Source: GCA-2729515 sp036336695 (GTDB taxonomy: Bacteria > Myxococcota_A > UBA9160 > SMWR01). Taken from it: a DNA stretch of 5,275 nucleotides. Below are positions 1-5,275 of the stretch, in pieces. The notes below the pieces were generated by a model. The model saw only the letters and a list, made by a program, of their open reading frames with translations, was not told where the DNA came from and made no database searches. Positions within the stretch are counted from its first letter, which is position 1, and each line of letters opens with the position of its first letter. The stretch is from assembly GCA_036336695.1 (NCBI GenBank), contig JAYZFQ010000061.1, positions 1 through 5,275 on the forward strand, read 5' to 3'. A program made the position numbers and the translations under genes.

Positions 1-1
1 G

Positions 2-1000
2 CTGCAGGCCGAGGAAAACGGCTTCGATCACATCTGGGTCGTCGAACACCACTTCGAGGACTACGCGTTCTGTCCCGACAACTTCATGTACCTGGCCCAC
101 CTGGCCGCTCGAACCGAGCGGATCAAGCTCGCCACCGGTGCCGTGATCCTGCCCTGGCACGCGCAGCCCCTGCGCGTCGCCGAGAAGGCCGCCATGCTCG
201 ACAACCTGTGCGGCGGTCGCCTCATCCTGGGCCTCGGTCGCGGACTCTCGCGGCACGAGTTCGAGGGCTTCGGCATCGAGATGGGGGAGTCTCGTGAGCG
301 CTTCGACGAAGCCGCTCCGATGGTTCTCGACGCGCTCGAATCCGGCTGGATGGAGGATCACGAGGGCAAGTACTTCCAGCAGAAACGCGTGCCGCTGCGG
401 CCCGCACCGACCGCGAGCTTTCACGGCCGGAGCTTCCAGGTGGCCATGAGCTCGGAGTCCGCCGAGCAGGCCGCGCGCCTGGGCTTGCCGATGATGGCCT
501 TCAGCATCAAGGACCGGCAGCAGGAGAAGGAAGAGTTCGAGGCCTACCGCGATCACTTCCGGCGCTACAACGACGGCGCCGAAGCGCCCACGCCCTTCCT
601 CGCGGATCTGACGGTCTGCGACAGCAACTCCGACCGCGCCCGCGAGAACGCCGAGCGCTACTGCGCGGGATACCTGCAGAGCGTGCTGCGGCACTACGAA
701 CTGATGAGCGACCACTTCGAGAAGGTGGGGGGCTACGACGCCTACGGGCAGAACGCCGAGGTGCTCCGACAGGTCGACCTCGACGAGTTCGTGAAGTCCT
801 ACATCGACCTCCAGTCCTGGGGCACCCCCGACGAGATCCTGCGCAAGTACGAGACGCGCCGGGAACTGTTCGGAGAGTTCGGCATCCTGGGCATCTTCCG
901 CTTCGCGGGGCTTCCGCTCGAAGAGGCGGAGCGCAGCATGGGCCTGTTCGCCAAGGAGGTCATGCCGGTTCTCAGGTCCTGGGACGTTGCCCCCGGCTGA
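2..1000 (+). CDS. LLM class (bacterial luciferase-like) flavin-dependent monooxygenase, 5'-truncated by window edge
   Basis: Partial gene: the reading frame is open from base 2, giving 332 residues before the TGA at 998-1000. The real start lies upstream, and the missing N-terminus is probably a few tens of residues (first beta strand and helix of the TIM barrel). Visible family marks, numbered in the fragment, are WVVEHHF at 12-18, ARTERIKLATG at 36-46, the VAEKAAMLDNLCGGR block at 59-73 leading into LILGLGRG at 74-81, and WGTPDEIL at 273-280. These are typical of the PF00296 luciferase-like fold, whose members use reduced FMN or F420 and O2 to oxygenate organic substrates in the cytoplasm. 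The WxxEHHF type is usually FMN-dependent (family knowledge). The substrate cannot be read from sequence. It is the first visible gene of a run with a KstD-like dehydrogenase, overlapping by 14 bp, and an HsaA-like hydroxylase, so a role in steroid or related polycyclic catabolism is inferred. An internal ATG at 86 would delete conserved sequence and is not the start. Confidence 0.92.
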   Translation: MQAEENGFDHIWVVEHHFEDYAFCPDNFMYLAHLAARTERIKLATGAVILPWHAQPLRVAEKAAMLDNLCGGRLILGLGRGLSRHEFEGFGIEMGESRERFDEAAPMVLDALESGWMEDHEGKYFQQKRVPLRPAPTASFHGRSFQVAMSSESAEQAARLGLPMMAFSIKDRQQEKEEFEAYRDHFRRYNDGAEAPTPFLADLTVCDSNSDRARENAERYCAGYLQSVLRHYELMSDHFEKVGGYDAYGQNAEVLRQVDLDEFVKSYIDLQSWGTPDEILRKYETRRELFGEFGILGIFRFAGLPLEEAERSMGLFAKEVMPVLRSWDVAPG

Positions 1001-2732
1001 ACGCTCCAGCGCGCCCGACCCGGGTGCCGAAGGCTTCGACCACGCCGTCGATGTGCTCGTCGTGGGCTCGGGCAACGGCGGACTGACGGGCGCCCTCGCC
1101 GCCCGGGCCGCCGGCGCCGGGGACGTGCTGGTGATCGAGAAGCAGGACGTGATCGGCGGCACCAGTGCCGTCTCGGGTGGCGGGGTCTGGATCCCCAACA
1201 ATCGCTATGCGCGCGCGGCAGGCGTCGAAGACTCGCTCGAGGATGCGCGCACCTACCTGCAGGCCACCATCTCCGAGCGCGAATACCAGCCCGAGTTGAT
1301 CGACGCCTACCTCGAGCAGGGCCCGGCCATGGTGGACTTCCTGCACGAGAACACCCGGGTTCGCTACGAGAGCCTTCCGAGCTATCCCGACTACTTCAAC
1401 GAGGCGCCGGGAATGCGGCCCGGACACCGCTCGATGGAGCCGGCGCCCCTCTCCATGCGCGAACTGGGCGACGTCGGCCTGCTGCTGCACGAACCCAATC
1501 CGCAGACCCTGCTGTTTGGACGCCTCGCCTTCACCCAGGAGGAGTTGCAGCTCTTCGTGACCCAAACGAAGGGCTGGATGCGCACCTTCGTGAAGCAGGC
1601 CGCCCTCTATGCCCTCGATGTCGTCGGGCGATTTCGCGTCAAGCGCTCTCGCCGACTCACCCTGGGCGCAGCAGGCGTCGCACGCCTGCTGCTGTCACTC
1701 CACGCCGCCGGACTCCCGCTCTGGCGATCCACCCGATTGAGAGAACTCCTGACCGACGAGGGGCGCGTCGTCGGCGCGACGATCGAGCGCGAGGGCAAGA
1801 CACTGCGGGTGCGGACGCGACGCGGCGTACTGCTCGCATGCGGAGGCTTCGAGCACAACCAGGCCATGCGTGAGAAGTACCTGCCCGACCCCACCGACGC
1901 GGAGTGGAGTTCCGGGACGCGCGGCAACCAGGGCGACGGGATCGCGGCCGCGTCACGAGTCGGCGCCGCCCTGCGCTTCATGGATCTGGCGTGGTGGTGC
2001 ACCACCCTCAACGTTCCGGGAGAGTGCGCACCCCGCCTGAGCATCTTCGAGAAGTCCATGCCCGGTAACTACACGGTCAACCGCGCCGGACGACGCGTCG
2101 CCAACGAGTCCCAGAACTACCAGACGTTCATGCGACTCCTGCACGAGAAGCACGCCGCCGGCGAGGACTGCTGCCCCCTCTACATGGTCTTCGACGCGGA
2201 CCACCGCCGGAAGTACCCCGTGGGCCCCTTGATGCCCGGCAAGTTCCTGCCCGACTTTCTCGTCGCTCCCAGCTGGTTCCGCAGCGGATTCATCGCGCGG
2301 GCGGACAGCCTGAAAGAGTTGGCGGCAAAGTGCGGGATCGACGGCGGGCAGCTGGCCGAAACCGCGAGGCAGGCGTCCGAGTACGCGCGGGAAGGCAAGG
2401 ACCCCGAGTTCGGGCGCGGCGATTCGCTCTACGATCGCCTCTACGGCGACCCGGAGATGAAGCCGAATCCATGCCTGGGACCCCTCGAGCGGCCGCCCTT
2501 CTACGCCATCCGGATCGACCCGGGTGACTTCGGAACCTGCGGCGGGCTCGTGATCGACTCCCGGGCACGCGTCCTGGACGCAAACGACGCGCCGATCCCC
2601 GGCCTGTATGCGACCGGAAACTGCGCAGCCGGTATCCTCACCACCTACCCGGGTCCAGGTGCCACCCTCGGGCCCGCGATGGTCTTCGGCTATCTCGCGG
2701 GGCGGGATCTCGCCGTCAACGAGAACGCCTGA
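987..2732 (+). CDS. kstD: FAD-dependent 3-ketosteroid delta1-dehydrogenase-like flavoprotein (KstD family)
   Basis: 581 residues, FAD_binding_2 superfamily (fumarate reductase/KstD). The N-terminal Rossmann motif is VDVLVVGSGNGG (21-32) and the acidic end of the second strand is VIEK (49-52). The KstD-like GGTSAVSGGGVWIPNN lies at 57-72, the FAD-domain re-entry VLLACGGFEHN at 281-291, and the C-terminal GLYATGNCAAG (539-549) with YPGPGATLGPA (554-564) closes the FAD site. Characterised delta1-KSTD uses Tyr487/Gly491 of a YPGPG motif to polarise the 3-keto group, plus Tyr318 and Tyr119. The likely equivalents here are Y554/G558, Y378 after NES (373-375), and Y133 or Y136 in YPDY (assigned by motif, not alignment). 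KstD removes C1/C2 hydrogens from 3-ketosteroids, passing electrons to FAD. No signal peptide or membrane segment is seen, so it is probably cytoplasmic. Length is slightly above the usual ~510-570. The start is a TTG, the only start codon in this frame before the Rossmann motif. Family paralogues acting on other 3-oxo substrates exist, so the substrate is inferred. Confidence 0.88.
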   Translation: MPPAERSSAPDPGAEGFDHAVDVLVVGSGNGGLTGALAARAAGAGDVLVIEKQDVIGGTSAVSGGGVWIPNNRYARAAGVEDSLEDARTYLQATISEREYQPELIDAYLEQGPAMVDFLHENTRVRYESLPSYPDYFNEAPGMRPGHRSMEPAPLSMRELGDVGLLLHEPNPQTLLFGRLAFTQEELQLFVTQTKGWMRTFVKQAALYALDVVGRFRVKRSRRLTLGAAGVARLLLSLHAAGLPLWRSTRLRELLTDEGRVVGATIEREGKTLRVRTRRGVLLACGGFEHNQAMREKYLPDPTDAEWSSGTRGNQGDGIAAASRVGAALRFMDLAWWCTTLNVPGECAPRLSIFEKSMPGNYTVNRAGRRVANESQNYQTFMRLLHEKHAAGEDCCPLYMVFDADHRRKYPVGPLMPGKFLPDFLVAPSWFRSGFIARADSLKELAAKCGIDGGQLAETARQASEYAREGKDPEFGRGDSLYDRLYGDPEMKPNPCLGPLERPPFYAIRIDPGDFGTCGGLVIDSRARVLDANDAPIPGLYATGNCAAGILTTYPGPGATLGPAMVFGYLAGRDLAVNENA

Positions 2733-2766
2733 ACGACGGCTCGTAACGCGGCGAAAGCCTGGGAGC

Positions 2767-2772
2767 GGAGGA
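2767..2772 (+). promoter_or_regulatory. Shine-Dalgarno site of the HsaA-like gene
   Basis: GGAGGA lies 5 bases before the GTG at 2778. It supports GTG rather than any later codon as the start of the downstream gene. It sits in the only spacer between the plus-strand genes (2733-2777), where I see no convincing promoter or terminator, consistent with co-transcription. Confidence 0.75.
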
Positions 2773-2777
2773 CGACA

Positions 2778-3947
2778 GTGAACAGCGAGGCCTACCTGGA
2801 ACGGGTACGCGAGCTTCTCCCCGGCCTTCGCGAACGGGCGCGCGAGTGCGAAGAACTCCGGCGCATCCCCGACACGACCGTCAAGGAATTCGACGAAGCG
2901 GGGCTCCTGCGCGCCGTGCAGCCCGCGCGCTGGGACGGCTATGAACTCTCCCCGCTGGCGCTGTTCCAGGGCGCAGCGCTGGTCGCCAGCGCGTGCCCCT
3001 CGTCGGCCTGGTTCCTGAGCGTGGTGGGCGTGCACAACTGGCAACTGGCCCTGTTTCCCGACGCCGCCCAGGAAGAGGTCTGGGGACAGGATACCGGCGT
3101 GCGCATCAGTTCCTCCTACGCTCCAACCGGCAAGGTCGAGGTTCTCGACGAGGGTTTCCAACTCTCGGGACGCTGGGCGTTCTCCAGTGGCTGCGACCAC
3201 TGCGACTGGGTCTTCCTGGGTGGCGTCGTGCGGCGCGAGGGGAAGCCCTCGGAGATGCGCACCTTCCTGCTTCCGCGGAGCGACTACGCGATCGACGACA
3301 CCTGGTTCGTCTCGGGGCTCTCGGGAACCGGGAGCAAGGACATCGTGGTGGAAAGCGCCTTCGTTCCGGAACACCGAACCCACAGCCTGGTGGACGCCTA
3401 CAACCTCGACAGTCCCGGCCAGGCAAACAACCCGGGCCCCTTGTACCGGCTTCCCTTTGGCTGCGTCTTCGCCTTCGGCATCTCTGCACCGGCCATCGGA
3501 GCCGCGGAGGGCGCCTTCGACGCGTACCGTTCATACATGCGCGAAAAGCGCTTGACCGGGGGCGCCCTCAAGTTGTCGGAAGACCCGTTTGCCCAGCGGC
3601 GGCTGTCCCAGGCGGCGGGTGAGATCAGCGCCTCGCGATCCGGGTTGGAGGGCACCCTGGCGACACTCTGCGCCCTGGCCGAGGCGGGCGAAGCGATCCC
3701 GCTGGAGTTGCGAACCCGGGCTCGCTTCGACTCGGCGAACATCGTCCAGCGCTGCGTTCGCGCGGTCGACACACTGTTCGAAGCCAGCGGGGGTCGCGCG
3801 ATCTTCCTCGACAGCCCGATGCAGCGCTTCTTCCGCGACGTTCACGCCATGCGGGCCCACGCCGCGAACAACCCGGAGCGTGCCGCCCAGATCTTCGGCT
3901 TCTCCGAACTGAACCCGGGCGAACCACCGATGGACCTGTTTCTGTAG
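2778..3947 (+). CDS. hsaA: HsaA-like flavin-dependent monooxygenase (3-HSA 4-hydroxylase oxygenase component; acyl-CoA dehydrogenase fold)
   Basis: 389 residues, close to the ~394 of mycobacterial HsaA. Blocks I recognise from HsaA are LRRIPDTTVKEFDEAGLLRAVQPA (27-50), GVHNWQLALF (84-93), AQEEVWGQD (97-105), RISSSYAPTG (109-118), WAFSSGCDH (133-141), LSGTGSKDIVV (181-191), ISAP (235-238), FEASGGRAIF (334-343) and DVHAMRAHAANNPERA (354-369). The last block carries the conserved active-site histidine region of group D flavin monooxygenases. There is no acyl-CoA dehydrogenase catalytic Glu signature in the recognisable blocks. HsaA uses reduced flavin from the reductase HsaB and O2 to hydroxylate 3-HSA to the catechol 3,4-DHSA, which HsaC then cleaves. 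No HsaB, HsaC or HsaD is in the window. The GTG start follows a good Shine-Dalgarno site and lies 45 bp after the KstD-like gene, so one operon is likely. Related monooxygenases act on other phenols, so the exact substrate is inferred. It ends with TAG 11 bp from the convergent gene's stop. Confidence 0.9.
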   Translation: MNSEAYLERVRELLPGLRERARECEELRRIPDTTVKEFDEAGLLRAVQPARWDGYELSPLALFQGAALVASACPSSAWFLSVVGVHNWQLALFPDAAQEEVWGQDTGVRISSSYAPTGKVEVLDEGFQLSGRWAFSSGCDHCDWVFLGGVVRREGKPSEMRTFLLPRSDYAIDDTWFVSGLSGTGSKDIVVESAFVPEHRTHSLVDAYNLDSPGQANNPGPLYRLPFGCVFAFGISAPAIGAAEGAFDAYRSYMREKRLTGGALKLSEDPFAQRRLSQAAGEISASRSGLEGTLATLCALAEAGEAIPLELRTRARFDSANIVQRCVRAVDTLFEASGGRAIFLDSPMQRFFRDVHAMRAHAANNPERAAQIFGFSELNPGEPPMDLFL

Positions 3948-3976
3948 ACAGGAGATTCCTAGCGCGGCTCACGCGC
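3935..3976. terminator. Possible weak bidirectional termination region between convergent genes
   Basis: The convergent stop codons leave only 11 bp (3948-3958) between them. Two short inverted repeats span the junction: CCTGT (3935-3939) with ACAGG (3948-3952), loop 8, and GCGCG (3962-3966) with CGCGC (3972-3976), loop 5. Neither is followed by a T tract on either strand, and 5-bp stems arise easily in G+C-rich DNA. The location suits a terminator, but the structure is weak and could be chance. Confidence 0.2.
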
Positions 3977-5275
3977 CTGGGAACTCAGCCTGCGCGCCAA
4001 GCCCCTCTGTACGCGGACGAGTTCACCCGTAACGGGGATGGACTTTGCGAAGCGCTGGGCCCGACCTGCCAGGCCACGGCCTCCCGGCGTATGAGGCTGG
4101 ATGGCCGAGGACAGCAATGCGAGGGTGTGGAAGGCTGCGGCGGGTTCGCCCGCTGCGACGCAAACCCGTGCACGTAGCAGCAGGTCCTGGAGGTCTCCGC
4201 CGCTAGCGTCGTAAGCGAGATCCGCCAATGCGATGGCTTCTTGGGCCTGCACCGGGTCGTCCCCGTGCACCCGCCACTCGGCGCGCAACCGGTACGCGGC
4301 CGCCGCCAGGGGGTCACGCGGCGGGACCGCGGCCAACGCGGGCTCCAGCACCGCGACCGTCGACGCATCCCTCCCCAGGCGCTGCCAGCCCGCCACCACC
4401 GCCACCTCGGAGCCTTCCAGCGGACTCGCCACCACGGACAGCGGATCTTTCCCCTTCGTGATCGCACGCTGCGACAGCCCCAACAACGCGGCCCGACCCT
4501 CTCGCTGCCGGGGGGACTCCCCCAGCGCCTCGGACAACAACTTCCGGGCGGCCTCCCGCTTGCCCTGGGCGACCCGGATCAGTGCCTGGGCGACCTGCCG
4601 GTCCGGCCCCTCCGGCAGCGACGCGACCAGGTGCGTGCCCCGCCACGGCGGCAGATGCCGCAGCAGGTAGCCACGATCGAACCCCGCCGGCAACCCCTCA
4701 CGCAAGGGATCCACCGGACCCACCAGTTGCGCCACGCCCCCCAGCAGCGAGCGGTCCAGCACCCGCGGCGAGCCCGTCTGCAGCAGGTTGTTGCCGTCCC
4801 GGTTCAGCGGCGCGCCCGCGCTCAGCGCCGCCACGCCCGCCTCGTCGAGCAGCAGCGCCGCGCCCAGGTCTTCCGCCACCCGCACCCCGAACGGCGCCAG
4901 CTCCTCGGGAGCCTGCGCGAGCGCCGCGGCCGCCGAGCCCGCAACGTCGAACGGGGTGTCCGAGGCCACGAACAGCGCTCCCGCCAGGGGCTTCGGACCG
5001 TACACCTGCACGTGCGCGAACACGTCGTCCAGAGACGCCAGCAGCGAGCGGAAGAGCGGCGCGTCCACGAAGCCCAGGCCGATCCACTGCACGAACACCC
5101 CGTCGTCGCTCAGCCGGCTCTGCACCAACTCGAAGAACTCGCGCGTGTACAGGTGAGCCGCCCCACCCGACCACGGATGAGACGGCTGCGACACGATCGC
5201 GTCGAACTTGCGATCCGTCAGCAGCAGCGCGTTGCGTGCGTCGTTGGTGTGAACGTGAACCCGCGGGTCCGACAG
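3959..5275 (-). CDS. Spermidine synthase-fold (fused-type, non-canonical) protein with C-terminal helical-repeat region, N-terminus outside window
   Basis: Partial: the frame is open from base 5275 to the TAG at 3961-3959 (438 residues). A GTG at 5194 lies inside the conserved domain and is not the start. Fragment residues 1-106 are the end of a spermidine-synthase/SAM-methyltransferase-like Rossmann fold: DPRVHVHTNDARNALL (3-18, typical nucleotide-binding Asp), FDAIVSQPSHPW (24-35), LYTREFFELV (42-51), DDGVFVQWIGLG (57-68). NRDGNNLLQTGSPR (158-171) matches the NTDDxPxLExxxPR element of fused MFS/spermidine synthase proteins. Aminopropyltransferases carry acidic residues in a D-S-S-D-P loop. 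Here the loop reads S-Q-P-S-H-P-W, like the fused proteins, so polyamine synthesis is doubtful. From about residue 225 the protein is Ala/Leu-rich helices resembling TPR repeats, for example 228-251 and 324-352. Membrane segments, if the missing N-terminus is MFS-like, lie outside the window. It points toward the flavoprotein operon and is probably functionally unrelated to it. Confidence 0.85.
   Translation of the reverse strand: MSDPRVHVHTNDARNALLLTDRKFDAIVSQPSHPWSGGAAHLYTREFFELVQSRLSDDGVFVQWIGLGFVDAPLFRSLLASLDDVFAHVQVYGPKPLAGALFVASDTPFDVAGSAAAALAQAPEELAPFGVRVAEDLGAALLLDEAGVAALSAGAPLNRDGNNLLQTGSPRVLDRSLLGGVAQLVGPVDPLREGLPAGFDRGYLLRHLPPWRGTHLVASLPEGPDRQVAQALIRVAQGKREAARKLLSEALGESPRQREGRAALLGLSQRAITKGKDPLSVVASPLEGSEVAVVAGWQRLGRDASTVAVLEPALAAVPPRDPLAAAAYRLRAEWRVHGDDPVQAQEAIALADLAYDASGGDLQDLLLRARVCVAAGEPAAAFHTLALLSSAIQPHTPGGRGLAGRAQRFAKSIPVTGELVRVQRGLARRLSSQAREPR

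Noticed and set aside
953..964. AAGGAGGT followed by ATG, resembling a start site
   Set aside because: The ATG at 962 is in the luciferase-like frame and would give a peptide of only 12 codons, so it is the coding sequence K-E-V-M of the LLM gene and not a separate start.
972..1565. 197-codon minus-strand frame opposite the 5' part of the KstD-like gene
   Set aside because: Antisense shadow of conserved FAD-binding sequence, with no motif of its own.
2733..2777. Possible promoter in the spacer between the KstD-like and HsaA-like genes
   Set aside because: 45 bp is too short for a promoter plus leader, and I see no convincing -35/-10 pair; the genes are better explained as co-transcribed.
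1953..3383. Long open frame (476 codons) on the minus strand opposite the KstD-like and HsaA-like genes
   Set aside because: The plus-strand genes have strong family motifs throughout this span. The antisense product shows no recognisable domain and has the composition expected from the complement of G+C-rich codons; it also spans two genes and their spacer.
2993..3622. 209-codon plus-strand frame inside the HsaA-like gene
   Set aside because: Out-of-frame shadow: Arg/Gly-rich, low-complexity translation with no domain, fully inside a well-supported gene.
4788..5156. Ser/Ala-rich plus-strand frame of 122 codons opposite the spermidine-synthase-like gene
   Set aside because: Complement of conserved motifs on the minus strand; its Ser/Ala/Thr-rich composition is typical of shadow frames.

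Overview
The window is a G+C-rich (roughly two thirds by eye), densely coding bacterial segment. It holds four protein genes, and two of them run off the window ends. No RNA gene, insertion sequence, CRISPR array, phage gene or resistance gene is visible. The composition, the steroid-catabolism-like enzymes and the spermidine-synthase-fold protein with a helical-repeat tail would fit a soil or marine proteobacterium (delta-like/myxobacterial or Binatota-like) or an actinobacterium. This taxonomic guess is weak because no marker gene is present.

Positions 2-3947 hold three plus-strand flavoprotein genes that look like one operon. The first is the C-terminal ~332 residues of a luciferase-like (LLM class) flavin monooxygenase. 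The second is a 581-residue FAD enzyme with the hallmarks of 3-ketosteroid delta1-dehydrogenase (KstD). It starts at a TTG that overlaps the end of the first gene by 14 bp. The third, after a 45-bp gap with a good Shine-Dalgarno site, is a 389-residue acyl-CoA-dehydrogenase-fold flavin monooxygenase closely resembling HsaA, the oxygenase that hydroxylates 3-HSA in the 9,10-seco steroid pathway. KstD (A-ring 1,2-desaturation) and HsaA (4-hydroxylation of the aromatised A-ring) act in the same aerobic route. The cluster therefore probably serves breakdown of a steroid or a steroid-like polycyclic compound. The LLM enzyme would supply another oxygenation (unknown site), and both monooxygenases need reduced flavin from a reductase not seen here.

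Positions 3959-5275 (minus strand) hold the C-terminal 438 residues of an unrelated convergent gene. It has the end of a spermidine-synthase/methyltransferase-like domain, in which the usual catalytic acidic residues are replaced, followed by an alpha-helical TPR-like tail. The two convergent stop codons are only 11 bp apart. There is no gene-free stretch longer than 45 bp.

The most interesting question is the identity of the polycyclic substrate served by the LLM-KstD-HsaA trio. I see no clear sign of an entirely new type of system in these 5.3 kb.
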